A DNA stretch of 64,000 bases from Shewanella insulae (GTDB lineage: Bacteria; Pseudomonadota; Gammaproteobacteria; Enterobacterales; Shewanellaceae). The notes beneath the pieces are model-generated. The model made no database searches. It was not told the DNA's origin and saw only the letters and a list, made by a program, of their open reading frames with translations. This document shows positions 9,257 through 19,675 of this stretch, piece by piece (the stretch's first letter is position 1; each line of letters opens with the position of its first letter). The stretch is taken from positions 642,437 through 706,436 of the forward strand of contig NZ_WRPA01000001.1 in the NCBI RefSeq assembly GCF_009831655.1, written 5' to 3'. A program made the translations under genes and the position numbers.

Positions 9257-10594
9257 ATGAAGCATTACGAAGCGAACTTTGATGGACTCGTCGGACCTAC
9301 TCATAATTATGCGGGCCTGTCATACGGTAATGTGGCTTCTTTAAATAACGCCGCCGCAATATCCAGCCCTAAGGCGGCTGCGAAACAAGGACTCAAGAAG
9401 GCAAAGGCTCTCGCCGACTTAGGTCTGGCTCAGGGTATGCTTGCCCCTCAGGAGCGCCCAGATCTTCACACACTGCGTCGAATCGGTTTTTCTGGCACAG
9501 ACGCAGAAGTATTAAATAAAGCCGCTAAACACGCCCCTGCTCTCCTTAGAGCCTGCTGCAGCGCCTCAAGCATGTGGACGGCCAATGCCGCAACTGTATC
9601 ACCGAGTGCCGATACCCATGATGGTAAGATCCATTTCACCCCGGCAAACTTGGTAGATAAGCTACATCGCAGCATAGAGCCGGTGACGACAGGTAACATC
9701 TTGGCCGCTACCTTTAACAACGCCCGCCATTTCCATCATCATCAACATCTGCCAGAGCACGTGAGTTTTGGCGACGAAGGCGCGGCCAACCACACACGTC
9801 TGTGCAATGAATACGGACATGCCGGCATCGAACTCTTTGTTTATGGTCAAGAAGCGACTAATCCTAGCGCCCCAAAACCGAAGAAGTACCCGGCAAGACA
9901 GACACTAGAAGCCTCTCAGGCCATCGCCCGTCTGCATCAGCTCGATGATGAGAGCAGCGTCTTTATCCAGCAAAACCCAGATGTCATCGACCAGGGCGTA
10001 TTCCACAACGATGTGATCGCCGTGGGTAACCAGAACGTGCTCTTCTATCACGAACAGGCATTTGTCGATACGCAAAAGAAGCTGGCGGAAATCCAAGGTA
10101 AGTTTAACGGCAACGAACTGCACTTTATCGAGGTACCTACCGCCAAGGTCGGTATTCAGGATGCGGTAAAGAGCTATCTGTTTAACACCCAGATCGTCAC
10201 CCTCCCCAATGGTGAGATGGCCATCATAGCGCCAACCAACTGTCAGGAAAATGAAGCGGTTTATGCCTACCTCAACGAGCTAGTGACCATGGGGACACCC
10301 ATTAAACAGGTACACTATTTCGATGTGAAGCAGAGCATGCAAAACGGCGGCGGCCCTGCCTGTCTACGCCTGCGTGTCGCCATGAACGACACCGAGCTTG
10401 CAGCCGTTAACCCCAACACTCTGATGAACGATGAGCTATTTAACAGACTCAACCTCTGGGTGGATAAACACTATCGTGACGAGCTCGCCATCGAAGATCT
10501 TGCCGATCCTCAGCTCATCATCGAATCGCGCACCGCACTAGATGAACTGACGCAGATAATGAAGCTAGGCAGCGTGTATCAGTTCCAGAAGTAA
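9257..10594 (+). CDS. astB: N-succinylarginine dihydrolase
   Basis: 445 residues, matching the usual length (E. coli AstB 447). The enzyme converts N2-succinylarginine to N2-succinylornithine, CO2 and ammonia, the second step of the arginine succinyltransferase pathway. The family start ([20 protein letters not shown]) and the C-terminal catalytic-cysteine motif [11 protein letters not shown] are both present. The other ast genes are not in this window, so the pathway is split here. The gene has an AAGGAT ribosome site and a very strong hairpin downstream. Confidence 0.97.
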   Translation: MKHYEANFDGLVGPTHNYAGLSYGNVASLNNAAAISSPKAAAKQGLKKAKALADLGLAQGMLAPQERPDLHTLRRIGFSGTDAEVLNKAAKHAPALLRACCSASSMWTANAATVSPSADTHDGKIHFTPANLVDKLHRSIEPVTTGNILAATFNNARHFHHHQHLPEHVSFGDEGAANHTRLCNEYGHAGIELFVYGQEATNPSAPKPKKYPARQTLEASQAIARLHQLDDESSVFIQQNPDVIDQGVFHNDVIAVGNQNVLFYHEQAFVDTQKKLAEIQGKFNGNELHFIEVPTAKVGIQDAVKSYLFNTQIVTLPNGEMAIIAPTNCQENEAVYAYLNELVTMGTPIKQVHYFDVKQSMQNGGGPACLRLRVAMNDTELAAVNPNTLMNDELFNRLNLWVDKHYRDELAIEDLADPQLIIESRTALDELTQIMKLGSVYQFQK

Positions 10595-10617
10595 TTGTTA
10601 CTAGAATCAAGTAACAA

Positions 10618-10669
10618 GCCCCTAAACCTCAAAAGCCATCTGAAAAGATGGCTTTTGAGGTTTAGGGGC
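10618..10669. terminator. Long perfect hairpin after astB
   Basis: A perfect 24-bp inverted repeat with a 4-base GAAA loop. Its inner part (AAAAGCCATCT / AGATGGCTTTT) looks like a bidirectional terminator with A and T runs in the stem, but the stem extends a further 13 bp. It ends astB transcription. Confidence 0.85.
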
Positions 10670-11041
10670 AAACACAAACTAATTTTTCTCGTCTATTTCA
10701 CAAACAGGTGACAAGACCTACCTGAAATGAGTTCATATATTTCTAATACACAACTCTAACAATTGATTACTATTTACAAATTTTTTTACCGAATAATATT
10801 TAATTTAAAACACTTCACGTTCGTCTTTTCCATTGCCGCAGCCCATAAAGAGCCCCCCTATGAAGAAGGCGGCTTTGTGGAAGCCCCTCAAATGGGACCA
10901 TAAGTGTCTATTTGTATACCTTGCATATTTTGTAGTTATTTCGCCTACTTATGGCATTGTGAAAGGGATAACAGAGCCCAGTTCAAGGGGTAACTGCATC
11001 TACCCATTGATAAAAATTACAGGCAAAGCAAAAATGATGAT
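10670..11041. other. AT-rich intergenic stretch without a convincing gene
   Basis: About 370 bases between the astB hairpin and the repeats before the lipoprotein gene. The first half is very AT-rich. A 73-codon plus-strand frame at 10833-11054 has no ribosome site and no recognisable family, so it is not called. Confidence 0.5.
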
Positions 11042-11065
11042 AACCACCTACTGAAGTAGGTGGTT
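11042..11065. repeat. Short perfect palindromic hairpin
   Basis: Ten-base arms AACCACCTAC and GTAGGTGGTT enclose TGAA. It is close to but separate from the following terminator. Its form recalls sub-terminal hairpins of IS200/IS605-type elements, but no transposase is present. Confidence 0.5.
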
Positions 11066-11076
11066 TAGGGCTGAAA

Positions 11077-11107
11077 ACAAAAAAGCGCACAATAATTTGT
11101 GCGCTTT
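11077..11107 (-). terminator. Intrinsic terminator of the Ig-like lipoprotein gene
   Basis: Ten-base arms AAAGCGCACA and TGTGCGCTTT. On the minus strand the stem continues into TTTTTTGTTTT, 20 bases after the stop of the gene at 11127. Confidence 0.9.
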
Positions 11108-11126
11108 ATACTTAACTGAGATCGAC

Positions 11127-13586
11127 TTAGTGAATCGTAATTGGAATTTTTGCCAATTCTGTAACGTCACCTTTTGGCGTAGTAGCTTCGATGATGAGTG
11201 TGCCTGCATCTGGTTGCTCGGCACCTTTGATGGTCACACTATAAGGTTCCGCACGATTAACATTTGTAGAGGTAACCGTATAGCTTCCCTTACTTGCTAA
11301 GCTACCAGCCGATGGAGTAAAGGAAATGACAGTGCCTTGCGGTAATGGTTGATTGTGAAGATCACCAACAATAATCGATACACCACCCGTTGATTTACCC
11401 AATATATCTAACACATGGTTTCCATTAAGATCTTTACAAGGATCATCTGTAAGTGAAGCATCTTCAGTACAACTATCCACGATAATTGGAGTTGAAGCAA
11501 CAGCACTGCTTCCAGACATCACCAAGACTAAAGAAGCTCTTACATCTAACGATTTCTTTTCCGCGGAACAACCTGCATGAGGCGTATTATTAGCATCTAA
11601 GGCACACAAGCTACCATTGTAAAGGCCATCGCTTACATCAAATTCCCCGTTGTTATTAAAATCGACATAAGTTTCGGCATCACCGCCCGCTTCGCCATCG
11701 AACTTTGGATTGAATAAGCTATCTTCATTGTGATCAACAAAGGCTTCATCTAAATCATAGGAGTTACCCGCAACGTCTTGTTTAGTTTTAAAGTCTTCAA
11801 ATTCAGCTAAATCGAAACGACCATTACCGTTAAGATCAGGGAAAGACTCTTCACCAATTGCTCGCGCCAAGATAGTTACGCGCCCACCATAAGGCTGCCC
11901 AATATCGGCTCCTAATGTTGGTTCTTGGCCAAGTTCGAACAGCGTCTTACCTGTAGGTCTAGGGTTTTGACTCTTCCACTCCACAGAGCATACACCTCCT
12001 TGTGTGGTACATGATGAATCAATAACGCCCCCTTCTGTTGTGAAGGTTACTGCTGTTCCATCCGGCACAGGGTTGTTAAAGGCATCTGCCAAACGTGCAG
12101 TGATATTGACAACTACACCATCATAGTCCCAACCCTCGGGGTTAAGAATATCGGCCGATAACGAGAAGCTGTCCTGATCTGGTAGACCTGTCGATATGAC
12201 CAACAAATTAGATTGGCTGGAAATTTCTGGAGAGCTGCCATCCACTACCGCGGTTACTCGAACAGAAGTCGCAACTGTGCCAGAATTAACCACTGTTTGC
12301 GCTATACCTTGGCTGTTAGTTGTAGCTGTTTCAGGGTCTAGCACAATGTTACCGGTATCCGAATTAAGTGAAAAATTAACCCTTTGATTACTAACCGGGT
12401 TGCCATTGTTATCTATCACTTGGAATTTAACCGTCGAGGATTCGGCTCCGCCCGTTCCTTTTAGACGAATGAGTTCTGGAATTGCCTCTACAAACTTGAT
12501 ACTACCCACGCTTGCAGGTAAGACATTGACCGTCGCCTTTGCAGACAATGATTTACTGCCAACAATCGCATTGACATTTATCGCGTCATCCCCCACACAG
12601 CCTTTTGCAAGATATGTAGAAGTTGCTACACCATTAACGGCGACGACAGGAGAACTTATCTCTGCTTCAGCTGGCGTTTTGTTAGCGCAAACAGATGAAA
12701 ACTTTACTTCGACTGGCTCGGTAAAAAGGTTACCAGCGTCATCTTGAAGTGTAACTGAGATGCTTGCAGTACCTCCTGCAGAGACCACTGCAGGCGAAAC
12801 TGCTGCTACTTCTGGTTGGAAAGGATCACCACTCCCCATTAACACATTTGTCGCTCCAACCTTAAAGACTAACTCTGCCTTTTCACCGGTAACAAGTGTT
12901 GCTGTAGCAATACCCGCTCCAGGCTGAGAACCCGCCAAAATTTGCACATAAGCTTTACCGTCTTCGGTAGCCGCTGTCTCAATGGGTAATTCGCCAATGT
13001 CACTAGTGAATTTAACAATCGTTGCTTTTGAAATTCCCGATACCGTAGCGACCAAATAACCTGGCGATAATGACGATATAGTACTAATCGGAGTCATAGA
13101 GGTTAAATCATCAACCAATATCAGAGCAACTTGCGCACCGCCCGTTGCAGCCCCGCCATCGCCTTGAGTGTTAAAAGAAATGGAAGCTTCTACAGTCGTT
13201 CCACTTTCATTTTCATATGATGCGGTTATCTTGCCTGAGCCCAGTTTGTCTCCAGGAAGTACATCGATTGACACTTTACCATCGGCGTCGCTTACACCAC
13301 TATCGGGAGTGAGCACCCCTTCACCTTGTAGTGAAAATACTATTCTGCCACCAGATAAAGGGGCTCCATTTTTGTTAAGGGTTGCATGTAACTTACCTGG
13401 TTGAGCATTGGATATATCAGTAGTTGACTCGCCACTTCCATTCACTAGTGCCAAAGACAAACTATAAGTGTCTTCGCCTGGCGTCGTTCCGCCAGAGCCG
13501 TCACTTGAGACATTCCCCCCGCCGCTACAGGCGACAATAAAAAGTAAAAATAAATATGAGGTAAAAACTTTAAACGCTGACTTCAT
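11127..13586 (-). CDS. Large lipoprotein with repeated Ig-like (Big_1/invasin type) domains
   Basis: An 819-residue surface or periplasmic lipoprotein. The signal peptide ends in a lipobox (IVAC, Cys20) followed by a Gly/Ser-rich tether. The body is a chain of beta-sandwich modules of the bacterial Ig-like type, seen as recurring motifs such as NGAPLSGGRIVFSL, DADGKVSIDVLPG, NGNPVSNQRVNFSL and NSQGIAQTVVNSG. Three acidic calcium-binding-like loops occur near residues 578 (DLNGNGRFD), 645 (DFNNNGEFD) and 719 (DLNGNHVLD). Such proteins act in adhesion or cell-surface structure. The base composition is lower in GC than the flanking housekeeping genes, which hints at transfer or fast evolution. 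Ligand unknown. Confidence 0.85.
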   Translation of the reverse strand: MKSAFKVFTSYLFLLFIVACSGGGNVSSDGSGGTTPGEDTYSLSLALVNGSGESTTDISNAQPGKLHATLNKNGAPLSGGRIVFSLQGEGVLTPDSGVSDADGKVSIDVLPGDKLGSGKITASYENESGTTVEASISFNTQGDGGAATGGAQVALILVDDLTSMTPISTISSLSPGYLVATVSGISKATIVKFTSDIGELPIETAATEDGKAYVQILAGSQPGAGIATATLVTGEKAELVFKVGATNVLMGSGDPFQPEVAAVSPAVVSAGGTASISVTLQDDAGNLFTEPVEVKFSSVCANKTPAEAEISSPVVAVNGVATSTYLAKGCVGDDAINVNAIVGSKSLSAKATVNVLPASVGSIKFVEAIPELIRLKGTGGAESSTVKFQVIDNNGNPVSNQRVNFSLNSDTGNIVLDPETATTNSQGIAQTVVNSGTVATSVRVTAVVDGSSPEISSQSNLLVISTGLPDQDSFSLSADILNPEGWDYDGVVVNITARLADAFNNPVPDGTAVTFTTEGGVIDSSCTTQGGVCSVEWKSQNPRPTGKTLFELGQEPTLGADIGQPYGGRVTILARAIGEESFPDLNGNGRFDLAEFEDFKTKQDVAGNSYDLDEAFVDHNEDSLFNPKFDGEAGGDAETYVDFNNNGEFDVSDGLYNGSLCALDANNTPHAGCSAEKKSLDVRASLVLVMSGSSAVASTPIIVDSCTEDASLTDDPCKDLNGNHVLDILGKSTGGVSIIVGDLHNQPLPQGTVISFTPSAGSLASKGSYTVTSTNVNRAEPYSVTIKGAEQPDAGTLIIEATTPKGDVTELAKIPITIH

Positions 13587-13802
13587 TGTCAGACTCCCTG
13601 TTACTCAGATTATCGTTAGAAGCATCTGCTTATTACTTATAGGTTAACATTACACAATTTTCCCATAACTTTTCCATCACTAATCGCAATTAAGCGCGGA
13701 AAAGTGACAAAAACTTTAACTAATTAGCCGTTTCCTCACCTGGGGTTTCTTGCTAGGCTTTAGGTGCAAAATAAAATGCATAAAAATAATACAGGAAGCA
13801 TT

Positions 13803-15122
13803 ATGGCTGGCACGCAAAACAAGAAAATTGGCCTCACCGGAAAAATACTCATTGGTATGGCTGGAGGTATTTTAATCGGGCTACTGCTACGCAGTTTCTT
13901 GCCCGGTAATGAATTTATCGAGAACTATATAACTAACGGCCTATTAAATGTGGTTGGCAGTATTTTCATCTCCAGTTTACAAATGTTGGTGGTTCCACTA
14001 GTCTTCATCTCCTTAGTCTGCGGTACCTGTTCACTCAGCGATCCATCATCCCTCGGTAGGCTAGGTGGAAAAACTATCGCTTTTTATCTATTTACCACGG
14101 CTATCGCCCTCTCGATGGCGATTCTAGTTGCCCTTCTCATCCACCCAGGTAACGCCTCACTGGCGGCTGAGAATATGCAGTACAGCGTCAAGGAAGCACC
14201 TAGCCTGTCTGACGTATTGATCAATCTCGTTCCCCGTAACCCAATACAGGCAATGACAGAGGGGAATATGCTACAGATCATCATCTTTGCGGTGATTTTT
14301 GGTTTTGCTATCTCTCATATTGGTGAGCGTGGTAAACGAGTATCTGCGTTATTTAACGATTTAAATGAGGTGATCATGCGCGTGGTCACCCTTATCATGC
14401 AGCTGGCACCCTACGGTATTTTCGCCCTCATGGGGAAGCTTGCCTTAACCTTAGGTCTAGAGACATTCGAAAGCGTGGTGAAATATTTTGTGGTAGTGCT
14501 CATGGTGTTATTAGTACACGCCTTTGTCAGCTATCCAGTACTATTAAAACTCTTCTCAGGACTCAGCCCCTTTACCTTTATTCGTAAGATGCGAGATGTG
14601 CAGCTATTCGCCTTCAGCACAGCCAGCTCTAACGCCACCCTACCTGTGACCCTGGAAACCTCTGAGCATCGTCTAGGCGTAGACAATAAGGTAGCCTCTT
14701 TCACTCTGCCTCTCGGCGCAACCATTAACATGGACGGCACGGCAATAATGCAAGGGGTTGCGACGGTATTTATCGCCCAGGTATTTGGTATCGACCTCAC
14801 CATCACCGACTATGCCATGGTGGTCATCACGGCGACACTTGCCTCTATCGGCACTGCTGGCGTACCCGGGGTTGGCCTTATCATGCTCGCCATGGTACTG
14901 AACCAAGTGGGCCTGCCTGTCGAAGGTATCGCCCTTATCATGGGAGTCGACCGACTGCTGGATATGGTGCGCACCGCCGTCAATGTGACGGGAGATTCGG
15001 TAGCTACCCTTATCATCGCCAAGTCTGAAAATGCATTTAACCAAGCAACCTTCGATGACCCTCAGGCAGGCAAGACGGCGGGGAGCTTCGTCGACCAGGT
15101 AAATGCCGAGCTTAAAGAGTAG
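13803..15122 (+). CDS. Dicarboxylate/amino acid:cation symporter (DAACS family)
   Basis: A 439-residue inner-membrane transporter of the GltP/DctA type, which imports glutamate, aspartate or C4-dicarboxylates with Na+ or H+. Family motifs are present: the serine-rich re-entrant loop AFSTASSNATLPVTLE, the NMDGTAIMQG segment, the second hairpin GTAGVPGVGLIMLAMVL, and DRLLDMVRTAVNVTGD, which carries the substrate-binding aspartate and asparagine. About eight membrane helices are expected. The ATG at 13803 is chosen for its AGGAAGC ribosome site; an in-frame ATG 39 bases earlier lacks one. The substrate cannot be assigned more closely. Confidence 0.92.
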   Translation: MAGTQNKKIGLTGKILIGMAGGILIGLLLRSFLPGNEFIENYITNGLLNVVGSIFISSLQMLVVPLVFISLVCGTCSLSDPSSLGRLGGKTIAFYLFTTAIALSMAILVALLIHPGNASLAAENMQYSVKEAPSLSDVLINLVPRNPIQAMTEGNMLQIIIFAVIFGFAISHIGERGKRVSALFNDLNEVIMRVVTLIMQLAPYGIFALMGKLALTLGLETFESVVKYFVVVLMVLLVHAFVSYPVLLKLFSGLSPFTFIRKMRDVQLFAFSTASSNATLPVTLETSEHRLGVDNKVASFTLPLGATINMDGTAIMQGVATVFIAQVFGIDLTITDYAMVVITATLASIGTAGVPGVGLIMLAMVLNQVGLPVEGIALIMGVDRLLDMVRTAVNVTGDSVATLIIAKSENAFNQATFDDPQAGKTAGSFVDQVNAELKE

Positions 15123-15152
15123 ATAGCCCAGACGTTATTAAGTTGCACAAGT

Positions 15153-15180
15153 AAAAAAGGCGTCCAATGGACGCCTTTAT
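15153..15180. terminator. Bidirectional terminator between symporter and gsk
   Basis: Eleven-base arms AAAGGCGTCCA and TGGACGCCTTT lie between convergent genes, with A-rich and T-rich flanks that suit both directions. Confidence 0.9.
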
Positions 15181-15252
15181 TATCTATATGTAGAAATTGC
15201 TACAAACGTTTGCGTAATAAAGCCTGTCAAAAGTCTGCTCTAGCCCAAACGC

Positions 15253-16557
15253 CTACCTTTCCCAGTAAGCTTCTTCCAGGCTATCTTCACGCTCTGGCAG
15301 ACCACGAGACAAGCGTGGGCTATGTTGAGCCAGTACCTCGTAGGCGACGCGATTGGCATACTTACAGATCTGCGAGAAAGAGGAATAACACAGGCCATCA
15401 CGCTTATGTTTGCTCGACCCTGGTACATTGGCCTTATGATAGGTATTAGAAGCAAGGTCGTGCAGCAGCGCCGCCAGCGCACCATCGCCCGCACCATTGG
15501 TGTTGCGGATGATCTCAGGCCCGCCCATATAAGGTGGAATATGCGCAAACACCTTGATCGGCGTCTGACAGTCTCGTTTTAACTTAGGTCTTGAAAACTC
15601 GTAACGATTGAATTCTGGAATCGCACCGGGCAACAACGTATGGCTAGTTTCACGCTTCTCCGAGTCCTCGGTATAACCCGCGGTATAGAGCCCAAGCGGC
15701 CCTGCCGTGGTGAGCACCATATCGCACCAGTCTAACGCGGCGTTGCTGGCACTCAAGGGATCTTTAAACCCAGTCAGGGCTTCACCTTCATCTTCATTCA
15801 TCGCCAGGATGGTGACATTATCTTTAATGAATTCAATCCACCATTGGGGATCTTCTTCGATTAAGAAACGGGTTCCCAGGGTCAACACCACGGGCACGTC
15901 TGCCGCCTTGGCATATTCGATGGCCTTTAAGGCCGCATCGGTGATCTTATCGCCACCGCTGGCGCGCATCAGATAGGCGGTCAGCACTAGGGCAGAGGAA
16001 GATTGCACTATCTCCTGGTCGATATATTCTGGCGTAAGCTTGTCCATCGACCCCTTGCTGATGGCAAAGGTACGCTCACCACACTCAGAGATCAGGGTAA
16101 AACAACGACCGATTGGCCCATCTACCGGCTGCAGATAGTTAAGATCCACCTTGGAGGAAGTGTTACACAGGTAACGATAGGCATAGCTGCCTACCTCGAG
16201 ATGGTTACTCATCACCCCAAACAGTACAGAGCGATCATCGGCGAGGATAGAATAGTTGTGTACCGTATTGCCTATGGTGCCACCGGCAAATTCATCGCTG
16301 ATCAGCTCAGAAGATTTCAGCTCGGTATAGAGCTGGTGCGCCTTCTCATCATCGATCAGCGTCGAATTCCCTTTTGGTAAGGCGTAACGGCTAAGCAACT
16401 CGTCACCCACTTTGGCCTCGATATCGACAAGCGTCTGATCGATTCCACTGATGTGGGTAGAAATATGCTGCGGTTGCAGCGTTAACTGCGCCAATAATGG
16501 ATCGCGATTCTTAACTGGAAAGTAATGTTTCGACTTACGTTGACCGGGAAACTTCAT
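15253..16557 (-). CDS. gsk: Inosine-guanosine kinase
   Basis: 434 residues, the normal length for Gsk, which phosphorylates guanosine and inosine with ATP in purine salvage. It belongs to the PfkB/ribokinase family. The N-terminal FAGGTIGNTVHNYSIL carries the substrate-side glycine motif, and the C-terminal NTNGAGDGALAALLHD contains the catalytic GAGD. It has the same position relative to hemH and adk as in other Shewanella chromosomes. Confidence 0.96.
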   Translation of the reverse strand: MKFPGQRKSKHYFPVKNRDPLLAQLTLQPQHISTHISGIDQTLVDIEAKVGDELLSRYALPKGNSTLIDDEKAHQLYTELKSSELISDEFAGGTIGNTVHNYSILADDRSVLFGVMSNHLEVGSYAYRYLCNTSSKVDLNYLQPVDGPIGRCFTLISECGERTFAISKGSMDKLTPEYIDQEIVQSSSALVLTAYLMRASGGDKITDAALKAIEYAKAADVPVVLTLGTRFLIEEDPQWWIEFIKDNVTILAMNEDEGEALTGFKDPLSASNAALDWCDMVLTTAGPLGLYTAGYTEDSEKRETSHTLLPGAIPEFNRYEFSRPKLKRDCQTPIKVFAHIPPYMGGPEIIRNTNGAGDGALAALLHDLASNTYHKANVPGSSKHKRDGLCYSSFSQICKYANRVAYEVLAQHSPRLSRGLPEREDSLEEAYWER

Positions 16558-16600
16558 AAGGAACTCACTCTAATGCATCCATGCAGAATCAAATAAGAAT

Positions 16601-16634
16601 AGACAGCACACTAGACCCCCTTAGTCTGCTGTCT
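16601..16634 (-). terminator. Hairpin between hemH and gsk
   Basis: Arms AGACAGCA and TGCTGTCT extend to about 12 pairs out of 14. On the minus strand the following bases are only moderately T-rich (ATTCTTATTT). A probable terminator of hemH. Confidence 0.5.
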
Positions 16635-16754
16635 ATCAGGCCGCGTGGTGATTTATGCAACGCGGGCACCTTCGCCATAAAAATTCGGCGGCGGATCGTA
16701 CCATATAAAATAGCATCGGGCAGTGATTTATGCCGTTAACACACGATTCTTTGC

Positions 16755-17768
16755 TTAAGATTTAAGCCAACCCGCCGCCTGCTCGGTAACCAGGTCTGCT
16801 AGCAATTGCATATGAGCCTCATCATCGTTCAGACAAGGGATGAAATGATAGGCCTCGCCGCCCGCCTCGATAAAACTCTCTTTGCCGCCAATCGAGATCT
16901 CTTCAAGCGTCTCTAAACAATCTACCGCGAAGGCCGGGCAGAGAATATCCACTCGCTTGACCCCTTGGCTTGGCAGGCTCTCAAGCAGGGCGTCGGTTGC
17001 TGGCGTCAGCCACTCCTCTTTACCAAATTTCGATTGGAAACAGAGACGCCACTGGGATTCAGATAATCCTAATGCCTCGGCCAATAGCTGGGCCGTGTGT
17101 TGGCACTGTGCCTGATAAGGGTCGCCCTCGGTCACATAACGCAGCGGCACACCATGAAAAGACATTAATAGGCAATCGCCCCGTCCCTTTTCTTGCCAAT
17201 GACGCCGCACAGAGTCAGCCAATGCCGCGATATAGGCTGGATGGTTAAAATATTCTTTACTAAAGCGCGTCTCGGGATAGTTACGACGTTGCTTGTAATC
17301 GCTGGCGATGGCATCAAATACCGGTGCCACTGTCGAGCAGGAATATTGTGGATACAGAGGGAGCACTACCAGGCGTTCAATGCCCTTGGCCAGCAGCTTA
17401 TCGATACCCGCGGACAACGAAGGATTGCCATAACTCATCCCCAACTCAACCGGAATATCACGGCCATGACGCGCTTTAAGTATCTCGCTTAGCGCCTCAC
17501 GTTGACGCTCGCTGATCACCATCAGCGGCGAGCCTTCTGGCCACCAGATAGACTCATAGAGCTTGGCCACCGCCTTGGGGCGAGTATTTAAGATGATACC
17601 ATTGAGTATGGGTTTCCAGATCCAGGGGCTTAAGTCGACCACGCGCGGGTCGCTGAGAAACTGTTTCAGGAACTGCCTAACATCTTTAGGGGTTGGCGTA
17701 TCTGGCGTGCCGAGATTAACCAGCAAGACACCAAGCTTGGCGGGAGATAAGTTGTCGACTTTGTTCAA
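16755..17768 (-). CDS. hemH: Ferrochelatase
   Basis: 337 residues; inserts Fe2+ into protoporphyrin IX in the last step of heme synthesis. Family features are the N-terminal GVLLVNLGTPDTPTPKDVR, the catalytic-histidine motif LLMSFHGVPLRYVTEGDPY and the C-terminal CPAFAVDCLETLEEI. The start is a TTG: the only nearby upstream ATG (about 16 bases away) is out of frame. Six residues before the conserved region is reasonable for the family, so TTG at 17768 is the best choice but not certain. It lies just after adk. Confidence 0.95.
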   Translation of the reverse strand: MNKVDNLSPAKLGVLLVNLGTPDTPTPKDVRQFLKQFLSDPRVVDLSPWIWKPILNGIILNTRPKAVAKLYESIWWPEGSPLMVISERQREALSEILKARHGRDIPVELGMSYGNPSLSAGIDKLLAKGIERLVVLPLYPQYSCSTVAPVFDAIASDYKQRRNYPETRFSKEYFNHPAYIAALADSVRRHWQEKGRGDCLLMSFHGVPLRYVTEGDPYQAQCQHTAQLLAEALGLSESQWRLCFQSKFGKEEWLTPATDALLESLPSQGVKRVDILCPAFAVDCLETLEEISIGGKESFIEAGGEAYHFIPCLNDDEAHMQLLADLVTEQAAGWLKS

Positions 17769-17828
17769 GAATTACTCTACTCATATTCTCTGACAAGGAT
17801 AGCGCTAGGCTAGCACCCACCCTGACAT

Positions 17829-17858
17829 AAAAAAAGCCCACCTAGGTGGGCTTTTTCA
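17829..17858. terminator. Perfect palindromic terminator after adk
   Basis: A continuous 26-bp perfect palindrome centred on CCTAGG with A and T ends. It can act in both directions; its natural use is to end adk transcription before hemH. Confidence 0.9.
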
Positions 17859-17890
17859 AATATGAGAAGCAGCTCATTAAAGGAGCCGGC

Positions 17891-18547
<657 letters not shown>

Positions 18548-18729
18548 TTATTTCGCATAAATTTGATTATTAGTTTTATCTGGGCGGCGATCTTCGCACA
18601 AATGACCGCCCATTTGAAGGGCCGGATGGCCAGTTTTAATTCGACTTTAGGCTGATACCACACATACAACCTTTTTAATTGCAAAGGCCAGCACATTTGA
18701 CTATAAGGCCGGCCGGTTGCAGTGACTCT

Positions 18730-19569
18730 CTAGTAGAGCAAGGTGTATAATTTGCGGCGGTACTGATTGGCCACGGCATGTCCCTGACCCAGTGCGGTAA
18801 GGATCTCCATGAAAAGCTGTTTAATTTCCCCCTGGTGAGCCTGCAGATCTGTCTTTAACACCAGATAGAGTCGCTCCAGCGCCTCCTCGTCACGTTTGGC
18901 ACTGTGTAGCGCCTTGGCAAGTGACAAGAGCTTGGCATAATCGCTGGGATTTTGTTCAACTTCTGCCAACAGGCTGCGGATCTCAGGTGTATCGGCAGCG
19001 TCCAGTGCCAGAGAAAGCTTCGCCTTGAGGCTCTGATAGTAGGCGTCTTGATCGGCAAGGCCGATACCATCGAGCAACACCTTAGCCTGATTGATGTCTG
19101 ACACCGAGAGCAACGCATCGGCATACACTAAGGATACCTCGGCCGTCTGGCACTCCTGATAGGCTTGTTTAAGCAGTGGCAGTGCTCCTTCGGCATCTCC
19201 CTCGGCAAGTTGCACCTTGGCCTGATTGAGGGCGACTTGCCAGGCCTTTGGCAAGTGCTGCGCTAGCAAGGACTCAATTTGCGCCGCCTCTTGCAGACCG
19301 GCAAAACCATCGACCGGCTTGCCCTCTTTTAACACTAAGGTCGTCGGGAGACTCTGGATCTGAAAATAGTTGGCTATCTCCATCTCCTGATCGCAGTTGA
19401 CCTTGGCCAATAGGAAACGCCCCTGAGCCGCTATTTGGGTCAGGGTCTGCATTAGCTGCTGACTCTCTGGGCTCTGCTGGCTCCAAAACGTCATGACGAC
19501 GACCTGCTGCATGGAGGCGTCGACCACTTGCTGAATATTTTCTTTGGTTAAATCCAATACCGAATCCAT
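18730..19569 (-). CDS. cnoX: Thioredoxin-fold/TPR co-chaperone (CnoX/YbbN family)
   Basis: 279 residues: an N-terminal thioredoxin fold (1-110) followed by TPR-like helices. CnoX holds unfolded proteins under oxidative (HOCl) stress and hands them to DnaK and GroEL. The usual thioredoxin CxxC position reads S30-Q-Q-S33, so there is no redox pair; the family is known to lack a full CxxC. A cysteine at residue 59 (KVNCDQE) sits where E. coli CnoX has its single reactive cysteine. The start at 19569 (MDSVLDLTKEN) fits the family; a longer upstream frame has no support. It lies just upstream of adk and downstream of htpG, in a chaperone neighbourhood. Confidence 0.88.
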   Translation of the reverse strand: MDSVLDLTKENIQQVVDASMQQVVVMTFWSQQSPESQQLMQTLTQIAAQGRFLLAKVNCDQEMEIANYFQIQSLPTTLVLKEGKPVDGFAGLQEAAQIESLLAQHLPKAWQVALNQAKVQLAEGDAEGALPLLKQAYQECQTAEVSLVYADALLSVSDINQAKVLLDGIGLADQDAYYQSLKAKLSLALDAADTPEIRSLLAEVEQNPSDYAKLLSLAKALHSAKRDEEALERLYLVLKTDLQAHQGEIKQLFMEILTALGQGHAVANQYRRKLYTLLY

Positions 19570-19675
19570 AGTGTCTCTTTTTAGTGAGTAAATTGTGGCG
19601 CTTTTGGTAACAATTTTGCTGGCTATACTATTTTCGTGACTATTATTTTCGTGACTATATAGGTAAATAAATAGC

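Noticed and set aside
10833..11054. A 73-codon plus-strand frame after astB
   Set aside because: No ribosome site, no family, and it runs into a palindrome at its end; more likely a chance frame in non-coding DNA.
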